Source: Adiantum capillus-veneris (lineage: Eukaryota > Streptophyta > Polypodiopsida > Polypodiales > Pteridaceae). From it: a stretch of 64,000 nt of DNA. The position numbers and the translations under genes are program-made. Below the pieces are notes generated by a model, which was given only the letters and a program-made list of their open reading frames with translations, was not told the origin of the DNA and made no database searches. This document shows positions 40,531 to 51,977 of this stretch, one piece after another; within the stretch, counting starts at the first letter, position 1; each line of letters starts with the position of its first letter. The stretch spans positions 61,704,120 through 61,768,119 of the forward strand of contig CM043956.1 of the NCBI GenBank assembly GCA_014529385.2. The letters run 5' to 3'.

Positions 40531-41795
40531 CATGCCAGTGGACAGCACTCCCAAGCCCACTGCCTCTAGTGTCCAGTCTCAAGAGTTGCTGGGTCAGGAT
40601 CGATGACACAAGTCCTCCCACAAATGCCCACTACTCTGATCCTCTGAAAACAGCAATCTGCCACCTGTGGGGCCTCTACTGCAACTCGCTGTAAGCGCCC
40701 CCCACACTGAAGCTCGATGAAAAAGGATGGAACAGTCTCTGAGCACGCCCTGACTGAGATGAGAACCTCCAGTCGTGTGAAGGCTCCCATCCACCTGGGT
40801 GCTACTGGCTCGAGAGACGTAGCCACTCAGCTGGAACTGCCTCTGAGATGTCTTGGCACGTGCTCTGCACCCCTCTCATGCCCTGTAGTTGGAAACCCTG
40901 CACCTCCTCTTACAAGCCTATGAACTCTAACCAGTCACCTAAAGAGCGCGCTGGACCCGCTGCCATGGGACCCCAGGAAACATGAGGCCGACTACCAACC
41001 AAGTCGCCTCTCTGAGTGCTAGCCATGGGGTTCCAAACAAGGGACTGTCGTAGGCGCTCCTCCGTCCAAGTAGGCTGTCTCTGCTCCAGGCCTCGCCGCA
41101 AGAGCTCCCAAGATCGAAGCAAGCTCACAGCGAAGCGATCCTCCAATCTCCTGCTCAAACCAACTCTGCGCATCCCTGTGAAGATCCATCTGGTCGAAGG
41201 TCGCCAGGGGCCTCCAGCTTGAGGCACCCTAGCACGAAGCCGCTGTAGCAAGAACTCCTTCCAGGGCTCCTCACCTGGAAGAAGTCCTCTGACTATGAAC
41301 TTCCCAAGAAGGGCTCTGCTCTGTTGTGCTGGGTCAATGATCCCAAGCCCTCCCTGTGAACAAGGAAGAGTGATGATCTGCCAAGCCACTTTAGCTCTCG
41401 CTATCTGAGTGTCACGTCCTGACCAAAGGAAGTTCCTGATCAGCCTCTCTACCTGGCTGATACAAGAACTCAAGAAGATCCAGCAAGAAGTGATGTACCA
41501 CAGTCGCCAACAACACCTGGTTGGCCACTACTACTCTGCCAGCCAAAGAAAGTCGTGCTGAGCTCCAATGTAACAACTTCCTCTTGATAGACAGGAGGAG
41601 GGGAGCAATCTGCTGCTCAGGAGACAAGTCCAAACCAACCTGACAGCCCAAGTACCGAACTGCAGTCCCTAGGGGAATCCACCTAAAACCCTCTCCTGGC
41701 ATCAAATCGGGCACAGCAGCACTACCAACCGAGAAAGCCATTGTCTTTCTCTAGTTGATCAATGCACACGATGCACAACAGAAGGTCTCCAAAGC
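40531..41795 (-). pseudogene. LINE 2 ORF2, RT thumb to C-terminal region
   Basis: 41741-41412 reads MAFSVGSAAVPDLMPGEGF, RYLGCQVGLDLSPEQQ and LLLSIKRKLLHWSSARLSLAGR, typical of LINE RT after the catalytic box. After a frame change, 41473-40910 reads CISQVERLIRNFLWSGRD, KVAWQIITLPCSQGGLGIID and WRPSTRWIFTGMRRVGL. TAG codons lie at 41751-41753 (W expected) and 41796-41798 (Q expected). Confidence 0.85.
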
Positions 41796-42520
41796 CTACT
41801 CACACCTGTGAAGGTTGGCCTCCTGGCCATCTAAGTACAAGGCTGAGTCGTCGGCAAACTCAGCGTCCAGTAGCTCATCTCCCCGAATAGAGAGTGATAA
41901 GCCCCGTAGACCAATCTGCTGCAACACCAAAAACCTGCTCATCGCCTCCACATAGAACAGAAAGAGGAAGGGAGCAAGAGGACAGCCCTGTCTAACCGAA
42001 CGTGTGAGCATGAAGCGATCACCTCTACCTCCTGCCAAAAGTACCTGACTGTGAGCCTGTCTGTACGAAGCTGACACCACTCTGATCCAAGCATCTGAGA
42101 AGCCCATCCTGCGTAAAGTGCCCTCTAGAAAGTCCCAATTAACTCTGTTGTATGCCTTCTCAAAATCGAGAAGAAGAATCACTAGGTCCTCACCACGGAG
42201 CCGTGCTAGGGCAGAAGCCTCCCAAAAAGTAAAGATGTTGTCAAGGATACTACGTTCCTTGACAAAACCTGTCTGAGTCTCATGTATAAGGCTCTCTAGA
42301 AGTGGCTGAATCCTCGTAACTCAGAGCCTTGGCAAGAATTTTGTAGGCTGAGTTGAGGATGGTGATGGGGCGCCACTGTCGAATCTCATCCAAGGAGCCA
42401 CCCTCCTTGGGAATGAGGTAGATCAAGCCCTCACTCATGCTGTCAGGCATAACTCCTGTGTGCAAAATGTACTGAAAAGCACTATAGATCTGGGCCAAGC
42501 AGGTCCCAATACTCCAAGAA
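41796..42520 (-). pseudogene. LINE 2 ORF2, reverse transcriptase core
   Basis: 42498-42280 has YLIPKEGGSLDEIRQWRPITILNSAYKILAKAL (RT fingers, read in parts). 42182-41796 has ILLLDFEKAYNRVNW (catalytic D), RRMGFSDAWIRVV, SVRQGCPLAPFLF and the FADD box at 41847-41858. A frame break lies at about 42190-42310. The motifs are complete but the frame is not. Confidence 0.88.
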
Positions 42521-44010
42521 AAAACTGGAAGTCAGCCCATCCTCACTGGGACAACTACCACGGGGGAGGGCCCTAAGAGCCGTGTGCAGCTCCTCAAGCT
42601 GAAGTGGCAACTCAAGCCTCTAACGCATCTCCTCAGTCACAAGACAAGGCATCTATGCCCAAACCTTTTCCGTGCATGCATCCCGACGCTCTGACTGGGG
42701 CTCTGCAACAGACAGTAGCTCACGGTAAAAGTCAATAGTAATCGCACGCATATCCTAGGGCTCAGAAGCAATTGACCCGTCGGGCCTCCTCAACTAACTG
42801 ACCTTGGCATGCGAGTGTCGAGGTCCCACTGCCTCAAAGAAAGCACCAGTCACTCTGTCGCCCACCTGTGTCCATTGAGATGCCTGTCGGTGGAAAGCAA
42901 ACTCATGTCGCCTCTCCTCTGTGCTAACAAGCTCCTGTCGAGCCTGCTATAGCTGCTCCTCCAACCTAGGACTGTCTGGATGCTGCTCCTGCATCCTCTG
43001 TAACGAAGCAATGCCCCGTCTAAGACGCTGCTCCTCCTCTCTCGCTGCAGCCCGGCGAGCCAAAGACTCCTAGAGAAAGAAACGGCTAATCTGAGCTAGT
43101 CCTGAGACCACTCTCTCAGCAGGAGAATCCTGCCTGTCCAAGCTCTCTGTCCAGAGAGCGAGTAGAGCCTCTACTCGCTCTCTGAGTGCAGAGTCCAACA
43201 AGACCCTCTCTGGGATGCGAAGCATCGTGCTCCCTCTCCTCTGCATGTCTATCACTGTGAGGATCACTGGTGCATGGTCCGAGAAGAAGGTGCCTGCCAG
43301 AATGCCAACTGTCCCTCCCAAGTCATTGAAATGGTCACTAGTGTAGAAGCGATCTATCCGCGTTAGATTCACTCCTCCCACTCTGCGGTCCGAACGAGAG
43401 AAGGCAAGGCTGTCTGGGGGCCTCACAAAACTAGAGTGCTACTAAACATTCGAGACCCTCAAAGTCATACAAAAGCTCTCCCAAGCTACCAGCTCAACTC
43501 CATGCACAGTAGCATGGCCACCACCAATCCTGTCAGAGGGGTCCTCCAACATGTTGAAGTCCCCTCCTATGCACCAGTGTTCTGCCTGCGGCAGAGACTC
43601 AACTATCTATGACCAAAACTCTACTCGAGCACTCGCCACATTGGGCGCATAGATGTTCAGGAAGCCCACTAGGCAACCCTGAACCTGCATAGTAATCCAC
43701 TGAGCCTTGCCTGGCACAATAATCCCTCTGCCCACAATGGCCTGCTGCAAAGAGTCCGCAATAGTCATACACACCCCACCCTGGATGCCTCCAGGTCCAA
43801 AAGCAGCTTACCAAAAAGTATCATATCGTCCACGCAAGAGCTGACCACAACGTCTAATGTGGCTCTCACACAGATGGTGCTCCTGAAGCATAAGGAGATC
43901 AATCTCTCCTCCCACAAGGCAGCGCTAAAGCTCCTGACGTAGTCGGCCCCGCTGACACTGAAACTGGGCCCACCTAGTCCCTGCACGTTCCATGAGACGA
44001 TCCTCATGGG
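42521..44010 (-). pseudogene. LINE 2 endonuclease and linker
   Basis: It begins MRIVSWNVQGLGGP at 44007, the classic LINE endonuclease start. Downstream, partly in shifted frames, come CIGGDFNMLEDPSDRIGG (about 43560), FVRPPDSLAFSRSDRRVGGVNLTRIDRFY and FFSDHAPVIL (43260-43430), giving the N, D and SDH active-site motifs. TAG codons at 43607-43609, 43070-43072, 42947-42949, 42755-42757 and 42620-42622 interrupt the frame, most where Q would be expected. Confidence 0.88.
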
Positions 44011-44170
44011 GAGCCAGAGAGAACAGATGTTGCCGCAGCAGCTAGACGGGCTATCTTCGAGGCTGGCTTGGATGGGGAGTAATCCGCATCCAAGCGTCCT
44101 CTAGATAGGCGTCCCCTGTAGATCAAAAGCACCTATCTAGGACGGATTCCCTCGCTATCTGGAAGCTTTC
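43994..44170 (-). pseudogene. LINE 2 ORF1 C-terminal tail
   Basis: It reads KLPDSEGIRPR, a TAG, VLLIYRGRLSRGRLDADY, SKPASKIARLAAAATSV and stops (TGA) just at the start of ORF2. The arrangement, ending a few bases from the endonuclease ATG, suggests an ORF1 tail. Similarity alone would not prove it. Confidence 0.4.
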
Positions 44171-44178
44171 TGGTGAGT

Positions 44179-44640
44179 TGTCACAGAAATTCAGCGGGCT
44201 GTAATTCCCTGTTTTTCACTACCGGGTGCCCAAAAGCCTGTACACGCATCCCAAGGCTCTCACGAGGCTCCCCCGGTGTTCCCTTGCAGTTTAGGTGCGA
44301 AACCCTAAACCTGCAGAAAAACACAGCAGGCTGTAATTCACTGTTTCGGATCGTTTTTAGCGGAGCGAACACGCCTACGCGTGTCCCAAGGGCTCTCGCA
44401 CGCAATGGGACAGTTCCCCTATGAATTGGACGAGTTTTCACGCGAGAAAACTCTCCGAACTAGCAATCTTTCACGATGGAGCTGTGCGTACCTGTGGGGG
44501 ATTAGCAATTAGCTAATCTGGTTCCTGTTCAGAAGGCTCTTGCCTTGGCAAACGTGCATAAACCGCCAGAACTGTACATGTTCATCTGAGTAGCCCATCT
44601 AGTGGGGCATTACCATAAGTGCCAAAGGGGGGAGAGATGC
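44179..44640. repeat. Unassigned LTR-like repeat with two 5'-region units
   Basis: It starts TGTCACAGAAATTC at the point where LINE 2 ends. Two related units occur at about 44182-44272 and 44315-44405; each has GGCTGTAATTC, CTGTTT and CGC(A/G)TCCCAAGG-like strings. No PBS, polypurine tract or matching partner is visible. Confidence 0.4.
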
Positions 44641-45112
44641 ACGAGAGCAAATCATTGCGCTACATGAGACAGAGGAGAAGGCAAGCTTTCCATTAAAGCT
44701 GTAGACCTTCACCCACTACTCACACACACACTATAGCTCACTTAATGCAAAAATCAGCCTCCTCTCTCAAATTGGGCGCCCCCTCTTGCTGATGGAAGTG
44801 GAAAATCCACCTGGAACCGCCATGTGTCCAGTTTGCCCCTTTTGAGTTAATTCCCTAGTTCCCACCGACTTATAAAGTTATAAGTGACTTTCCAAGTGGC
44901 CCAGACTTCATTTGGCACACACAGGCTTCCATACTCATCAGAATTCAGTGCTAACTGCCCCGACCAGTCCCAGATTGACCGACCCAAACTCCCGCTATGA
45001 GAAACCTATTCGGCCACAGCCGTTTCACACTGGCCATGCAATGTCCACTTGCACCTTTTCAAGGGTTCCAGGAAAAACAAGTAAAAATAAAATAAATAAA
45101 AATATCTAGTGC
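44641..45112. other. No gene recognised
   Basis: No reading frame of interest. A ca/ac-rich stretch lies at about 44718-44730. Confidence 0.5.
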
Positions 45113-45139
45113 TTATTTACAGAAGGCAACAGGAAAAAT

Positions 45140-45310
45140 ACACCTCCTGGTGACAGGGGTGGCGGTGCGAGAGGGGGCAGCGGGCGGGGGTGGGGGGGCG
45201 CGCAGCGGGGGGGGGGGGCTGCCACGCGCAAGGACAGGCATGGCCGAGGGGCAACGCGGGAAGCGGGGGGGGGGGCAACGATGGCGCAGCGGGGGAGGCG
45301 AGAGCAGCAG
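45140..45310. repeat. G-rich low-complexity block
   Basis: The plus strand is dominated by G-runs (GGGGGTGGGGGGGCGCG and similar). The three 63-77 codon frames here are made by these runs. Confidence 0.8.
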
Positions 45311-45690
45311 CGAGCACGCAGGTTTGCTTTCTTTTTTGAAGTTCACGTTGTGTATTTCTTAGTGGTGTCTAAACTTGTTTCATATTGGTTTGAATACTAA
45401 TTTCAATGTTCTTTGACAAACACCTATACGGTCAGTAGACCTTTGTCTGAGTATGGCATAGATCTGATATAGAAACTAAAACCTTAATTTGAGAATTTCA
45501 TTTCTGCACTGTCAGACTTGTTCTAAGTACCATCCAGACGAGCAAGGATTTTGCCCACACAATCATACATGAGTTTGGAAGAACTTTATGCCTTGATGTG
45601 AGCATCTGTGTCATTATGCGAGATGGAAAGAGCTTTATGTCTTTATGTCTTGTGGTTGCATTAGCGATGTAAGCATCTGTGTCATTCACA
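45311..45690. other. No gene recognised
   Basis: AT-rich sequence with short repeats of GCATCTGTGTCATT at about 45602 and 45670. Confidence 0.45.
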
Positions 45691-46552
45691 TAGCCTTCTA
45701 TAGCATTTGTGACGCATACGAATCTAGTGCATCAACTTGGATGAGATTGACTGGGTATGTGGTATTAGTGCATCAAGACATCTGTAAAAGATCAATGCAA
45801 TCTGGGTGTAAAAAGTTATAACTGACATCACTATGCTAAGATATCGACAGATTTGACGAGGATGAGATGGTTGGATAGAATCTGATTGAGGAACGTGGTT
45901 TTGTGTGATGCATGCTAGAGAATGTATTGTCTTGTGTTGGTCATTGGCATGTATGCATGGAGGCAATGTCTGCTCAAGAATCGGATTGCCTTTTTGCACG
46001 GGTACTCACAAGTGATTACCTTTCTGTAAAGAGGAAGAAACCAATGACGTGGCATGAGCCCAAGAGGGTAAGGCACATTAGGCCAGCAGCAAGAATCCCC
46101 ATGCAAAGGACCAAAATCTAGTCGTAGCTTCCCGTGATTTGCAGCAGGATTTGTGATGTAGATAGCATTGTATTCTACGAAAAAGTGTTGGCATGGCAGC
46201 TTGCGCCAAACAAATGCACATTGATTGAGCAATTGACTTTTGAGGGACTTTCAGAATTTTAAAAGCCAATTTGACTTTTAATGGTGAAAAGCAAGAGCCT
46301 ATAAAAGAATGGCGAGGGGAAGCTATTCTTCGTCTTGCAGTTGCAAAATTTGAGAGTGCTCCTCCCCACTGTTATACTCTATCGAAGATCACTATAAAAG
46401 AAATACGAAAGGGGCACTAGGGTTTGGGACCAATACTTCTAGTAGTGGACCTCCGCCCCCTGTGTTTACAGTGTGAATCTCTCTTTCAGTTTGATTGCTG
46501 AAGTCCATTCCAATTGTTCTTCTATTTGGCACATAGTGCCCAAAGTGGTTAC
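45691..46552 (+). repeat. Family C LTR end and upstream tail sequence
   Basis: The right end has CTATAAAAGAAATACGAAAGGGGC at about 46391-46414 followed by CCATTCCAATTGTTCTTC and ending GTGGTTACA at 46552, like 11933-11982. Upstream, 45690-45960 shares motifs with 9040-9440. No PBS follows 46552, so this is a fragment or solo LTR; its 5' end could not be placed. Confidence 0.55.
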
Positions 46553-47158
46553 ATTTTGGCCCTAGCTTCATAATTCATGCTAAAGGATTCATGCTAAAGG
46601 TGAAATGATAAGTGACTGTCGCCCTCACTTTGTACAATAGCTCATTCATTCTTTAGATGCAGTAAAACCATCAGAGCATGACGATGATGAGCCTAGTACA
46701 TCGGAGACATCCATAGAGAGGTTAGTGTGGCTTGGATAACAGACATGATGACTAGATAGATAGACCCAATGCACCTCAAATGTGACATCTAAATTCAAGT
46801 ACAAACCAAGATGAGAATGTGAATGTGGAATGTCATTTAAGATCTAGTGTCGATTATGAAGTGAATGTTCAACATAAACTAAGGAGACATGAATTTGGTG
46901 TATTATGTGATAGAGTAATCATGGCTTCCTTAAAACTTGAAACTTTCCATAGAATAGATGAAAACCACACAAGCAAAAAAATTGGTCTTCCAAGAAACGT
47001 AAGTTTTAGAAACCTCTCCCAAAGATCTTTTGTGGAAGAAACTCTCTCTTGGTTCTTGCATCATGGCATCAATCTCCTCCTCTACAAAGAACCGTTGATG
47101 GATGGTACCTTAAAGAATAATATTGAAAAAGCACACACGAGAAGGTGGAAAGGTGCGT
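46553..47158. other. Unassigned; one unrecognised reading frame at 46819-47160
   Basis: The 113-codon plus-strand frame (DYEVNVQHKLRRHEFGVL, ETLSWFLHHGINLLLYKE) matches no family that I know. Its upstream flank shows no promoter-like features. I regard it as probably not a gene. Confidence 0.3.
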
Positions 47159-47768
47159 AGTGTACGACATGGTTCAAGTATGTACGGAACGTACTTCTGT
47201 ATAGAACCACATTTCAGGTACGTAATAGGTATGTACCATTTGTAAAAAAACCATATTATATTGAAATTAAGTTCGCAGACCTTTCATAATTTAGACTCAT
47301 AAACAAATTAACATTACAATGCTAAAAATGAACATATTGTGGACATAAAACTCAAATGATGATTCCTGCGAAGAGTGCAAACGCATGTGGAATGCGAGAG
47401 GAGAAAAACTGCTCAAAGAGGGAGGGGGGTCGCGAAGAGTACGCGCAACGTAGGAAGAAAGAGTAGAAGGAGCATACGGGAGAATGGAGCTTACTTTTCT
47501 ACGTAGCCTCTGTGTGACTGTTTGTGAAGGTCTCTGTAGAGATTTGCTCTCTGAAAATCGTAACCCTTGGCACACTTCAATAAAGCCTAGACCACACAAG
47601 AGGGGCTCGCGAAAATTTTCTGCCAAAATCCGCACGTTAGATTTCCCCACAAAAAAATTTGACCGTGCAGTAACGTACAATACGTAGTGTACCGTACCGT
47701 ACAATACGATTGTACCATATATTATGGTTCCGTACGTACGTACGGATGCAACCTTGTACCACGACACT
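47159..47768. mobile_element. Candidate MITE with GTAC-rich inverted ends
   Basis: The left end reads AGTGTACGACATGG with GTATGTACGGAACGTAC. The right end in reverse complement reads AGTGTCGTGGTACAAG with CGTACGTACGTACGGAACC. The ends are rough inverted repeats rich in GTAC over about 35-80 bp around a roughly 610-bp unit. No transposase is seen, and no flanking duplication is evident, so the call is tentative. Confidence 0.4.
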
Positions 47769-49396
47769 TGAATGTGAGTCATTGATCCACATATGGGTTC
47801 TTGGTATAGGATACAAGTTCCAGATATGTAGACATAGTTTCAGGGGGCCTAGACTAGGAGGGTTGCAAAATTTGTTTAATGTACTATATATATTCATGAG
47901 TTTTTCCAAACTACCTAGTGGTAAATAACATTATTATGGTGTGAGGAGAGAGATTCATGAGTTGTTCCAAATGCTGATTGGAGAATTGGAGATACACTTA
48001 TATATAGTTCAAGTCAACACGTTCCTTAGTGAAAAAGGGAACAGCATCAGTGTTGCATTCGAGTAAATGACATTGTTACAATGCACATACACTAGATTAT
48101 ACGCACATGTATGTATTTGTGTGTGTGGTGTGAGTGTGTGCACGTGCAGGACCCTATAGTTCCTTGGTTGTAGCTCATGATGTTGTGCACTCTACTTCCC
48201 TCGTTCTTTTGGAACACTTGGCTAATGTGCCTTTCACATAAGACTGAATACAAATTTTGCTGATGTCCGTCGTCAATTCTAGATTATGTGTACATACCTT
48301 CTATGCAGAGAAGCCAGTAAAACAGAAGGCAATGATTATTTCGCGAGGCTGGGTCTGACTAATAAGCAACTGGCCCCTCTCAAAGCTGCCAATACCAGTA
48401 CTTGAGAGTCTCTAGCAAGTTTAATCAGTATCATACACAGCCAGCTTGACCTATTGGAGCAGACCGACATCAAATAGGCAAACTGAAAGGCTCCACTATC
48501 TACAATAAAAAGTCGACACACTGCCAGACAATAAAATCAGGAAAAATCCATAGAAATCCAGCAATACCCTTTTCATCACTCACAAAAGAGTTCAATGCTC
48601 CCCAACTGTCAAAGACTCTGATCGAGCAGTAATCAAGCAAAGGCGGAACACAAAGAGTTGTTGGCCTTTAGCAGAGGCAAACAAAATTTTGGCTAAAATC
48701 TGAAGACTCAAAGCACATGAAACGAACTTAAGAGGTTCCCTTTGAAGGAAAAAAAAAACCCTCTTTCAAGAATGCAGCTAAGAGAATTAGAGTGTGCTTA
48801 CAAAGTAGACGAGGCCAGATCTTAGCAAATGTTGAGAAGGGAGCTTACAGAAGAGAAGAATGCACAGCAATCCCCGTGGCCTGAAATCCAGGAAAGATAA
48901 CCTACAGCAGGTCAGATCTGTTGTTGCGCAAGTTTCAATCCTGGCACGTCGACTGATCAACGACGATACCCTGTTAACGCCTCTCTCAAACAGATTTGAC
49001 GACACCCGTAAGTAAATTTAAAAACAATTTTACAAGAAGAGAGAACTTTTAACGTCGTGGAAATTCTTTTTTTGTGTTTTGAGAGGGGGATCGACGGCGA
49101 CCATCTCAACGCAGAAGATCCCAGACAAAATCGGTCGTCCATTTTATTCAAGCATGTCCAAGTTCCAATGCTAACTTATATGGAATCAAGGAAGTGGTGG
49201 GATCACGGCAAGAAACTTAGGCATGGAAACCAAAGCATGGGTACTCCATCGAATGGGATGGGGCCATGTTCGAGTTTACCTCTATGTGGCTAGTTAAAAA
49301 TATGTGGTTGGATTTTTCCCCTTGGGTCAAGTAAGCCTTGCAACGTGTGTAGAGCACAAGCCTCTCAACGGTTGATTTGAGTCCTAGGATCCTAGG
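47769..49396. other. No gene recognised
   Basis: No domain on either strand. A stretch at 48780-49150 has mixed composition and a donor-like CCCGTAAGTAA at about 49005-49015, but no frame supports an exon. Confidence 0.45.
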
Positions 49397-49436
49397 AGAG
49401 GGGGGTGGCGGCGGTGGTGGGGGGGGGGGGGGGGGT

Positions 49437-49477
<41 letters not shown>

Positions 49478-49508
49478 GGGAGAGAGAGAGAGAGAGAGAG
49501 AGAGAAAG
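49397..49508. repeat. G-rich tract followed by (AG)n
   Basis: About 80 bases of nearly pure G (49397-49480), then (AG)n to 49508. It produces poly-proline and RE-repeat reading frames that are not genes. Confidence 0.95.
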
Positions 49509-50853
49509 ATTGTCTCTACTAAGAGGGCGGCGTCATGCATCGACTAAACTATTAGGGCCTACAACTTCACACTTGCATCTACCAACAACGTTGGCCCCAT
49601 AGCCCAAACAATTCTCATTTAAAAATTGGGAGACACTAAGAGAGAATATGCAATGGGCCATGGCAAAACATGGTAGCTAATGAAAGGAAACAGTCCTCAA
49701 CCAGCTATTACTAGTGAAGGGGGTGCACCTTGAGTTTGGAGGGTGGTTCAACCACCCCCTAGTTATCTACGATGCAAAGATGCAGTATGTGCCAGCAAGA
49801 GCAGTTCTCTATTGTATGTGAACTCAAAACCAGACAAAAAGTGCTTCTAGAGGCATTTTTAAAGGTCCATGTGAAGGCGATCTAACTCGAAGAAGACACC
49901 AAGTTAAGAATATCGACTTTAGCACTTACTATCAATGATCTCCAAGACTTATGGAGAGGCGTAGAGGTGCTTGATATGTCTAAACTTGATAGTGAATGGA
50001 GATTCATAGTTTTTGGATGCTAGCATGGACTTTATTCTTGCTTTTCCTCTGGGCTACAAAGGTCACATCCCAAAAGAAGCTAAAAAGGATATGTGATGTC
50101 TGTAGTATCTTATCCAAGGAAAGGAGGAAGAAACTACAACCCAAACGAGACAAGGAGCTAATCCACCAAGAAGACCATACTAAGTATTCTGCATTCTGCA
50201 CTACAAACGTCCTCCATAGCAAGAATTCAAGTATTCTGCACTACAAACGTCCTCCGTAACAAGAAAAGTGAGACTCATCGGTCTACGCCATAAGAGCTCC
50301 CGTATGTTGCCCGTATTTTGTCAATTGGTAGAGTGACACTACTTGTGATGGCATCTTCCTATGGAGATTCCTTGGCGGTTGTGATTCCTCAAATTGCTCA
50401 TACACTCATGGTGTATTGTCCTTCAATGGACACCACAATAGGCATCTTTATTGTTGGACTTACGTCTTTGGCTTAGGTGGTTTGTTTGGCATTGGGCATT
50501 GAGAAGGGGTGTTAGAGTATTAATCACTCGTATTGTTTCACCTTGGTCTAGGGCATACTTGTATGGCTAGTGTGTTTCTTTTGTAGACCACCAACCGCAT
50601 AGCATTTAAATTGCATCTTTCTTGAAGTGTGCACTTTTAAGTTGATTGTCTGTTTATGTCCATTGTCCATATCGGCTCATTTATTTTGTGGGCACCCCTT
50701 TTTGTTTTTGTAGGGTTGTCGGGTGATTCGTCCTACCTCCACTCTAGCCCCTATATAGGTAGGGGCATGTGGGAGGTTTAGGGTGTATTTGTCATTTGTA
50801 TCAGTTGTCAATTGGCTTTTCGTGATTGATGGTGGTTATGGGAAGCTAATTCG
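49509..50853. other. No gene recognised; repeat debris
   Basis: GAGAATATGCAATG at about 49642 and GAGGTGCTTGATATGTC at about 49966 recall 12570 and 12775, so part of this is an unnamed repeat also present left of family A. An 87-codon frame at 49996-50259 has no domain. Confidence 0.45.
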
Positions 50854-50868
50854 CCCCCCCCCCCCCCC

Positions 50869-50908
<40 letters not shown>
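50854..50908. repeat. (C)n followed by (CT)n
   Basis: About 26 C and then 14 CT units; the reverse-complement arrangement of the G-run plus (AG)n tracts elsewhere. Confidence 0.95.
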
Positions 50909-50909
<1 letters not shown>

Positions 50910-51032
50910 GCTTCCACACACATGCACTCACACATAGTGTGTCCTCCCCCTTGTTATTGATGAATGTTGACAAAGGGTGACCAAGATATTATCTTTTTTA
51001 GGGGATGCTTGCAAGGTGTCTATCTCACTAGT

Positions 51033-51203
51033 TGTCAAGACAAGGGTCCCGTAGGGCAAGGCCAGGGAGTCACGGACTACAGCTAGGCGGTCGGGCTAGA
51101 CAATGTGGATAGGGGATCTGTCTAGGGCAAGAGGCTAGGAGCCTGCCTTTATAATGGGAGGTTGAGAGGAGGATCTCAAGGTCTAGCACCCCTAGGTCTT
51201 ATA
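51033..51203 (+). repeat. Family G 5' LTR
   Basis: Starts TGTCAAGACAAGGGTCCCG, ends CCTAGGTCTTATA. A CCTTTATAATGGG TATA-like element lies at about 51145. The end is not the usual CA. Confidence 0.85.
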
Positions 51204-51204
51204 C

Positions 51205-51218
51205 TGGTATCAAGAGCC
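51205..51218 (+). promoter_or_regulatory. Primer-binding site, family G
   Basis: TGGTATCAAGAGCC, close to the initiator tRNA-Met complement with an inserted A. Confidence 0.75.
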
Positions 51219-51977
51219 ACTATTTTTGGGACACAAAGGCGTGGAGAGCCGCTCACTTTTTTGCATGTTCATGCAAGACAAGGGGAGCCGAACACAACTC
51301 GCAGGCGGGCATGGCCGCTTAGCAGGGAGCGTCGAAGGCGCTTGAAGCCGTGGGATCCGACCCTGTGGAGTGAGGAGCGGTGAGGTCGGCCAATTCGAGC
51401 ACGCTTGGGCTCGGCAGGTGCGCACGGGGGAGCTGGGCAAAACCCGTCTCACAGGGGCAGATGCTGTAGCACCACAGAACGCCCTTGATACTCTCTCTCC
51501 CTCTTGCTCGCACTCGGAACCTCTGCCCTCCATCACCAATTCTTGCCCTAAGGCTTTGGCCTCACCATATTGGGCCGCCCAAAGCCTTAGGGAAAACCCC
51601 AATTAAACCCTTAGGGCAAGTGCCCACAATGGTCATCATCTTCGAGGGCGTACTCGGCCACCATCGACAAAGGGCCGGGTCTTTTTCAACAATTATCAGT
51701 CGACAACAATCAACAATTCCGTGCATAAATTTTGAACATTTTGAAATTTTTCCCGTTGGATACAATGTCCATAAAGCAGTTGCACTAAAGCAATCAACAT
51801 TTGCAATCGAATCGACTGCGACGTATTCAGGCGGTGTACGTGCACAAGTGGACTTACGGACTGCCAAAGCTTTGACGAACCAAGAAATTAGCAAGACTAA
51901 TTCTCATTGTTTGTGTTGCATACTACGGCTACGAGCTTGTTTTTCGAATCAAGGTATTCTTCTTTCTCTTTCTTACA
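51219..51977 (+). other. Family G leader
   Basis: Untranslated region between PBS and gag. Frames here are short and without domains. A 130-codon minus-strand frame (51210-51602) is probably chance. Confidence 0.6.

Larger units (their letters stand above)
38637..44176 (-). mobile_element. LINE 2 (non-LTR retrotransposon), truncated at both sides
   Basis: On the minus strand: an ORF1 tail (44170-43994), endonuclease, RT, and a zinc-binding C-terminal region. Its left end is cut by family E at 38636 and its right end by an LTR-like start at 44179. The solo LTR F splits it at 39023-40525. It differs from LINE 1: FADD instead of YADD, and a C-terminal RT region of the zf-RVT kind. The coding frame is riddled with TAG codons, so it is an older copy. 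Confidence 0.9.

Noticed and set aside
46819-47160. 113-codon plus-strand frame
   Set aside because: No recognised family, no promoter or splice signals; kept only as unassigned sequence.
48780-49151. Possible first exon on either strand near a GTAAGT donor-like site
   Set aside because: No frame with recognisable protein and no matching acceptor.
49217-49540. 107-codon poly-proline protein
   Set aside because: Encoded by the G-rich tract; no flanking coding signal.
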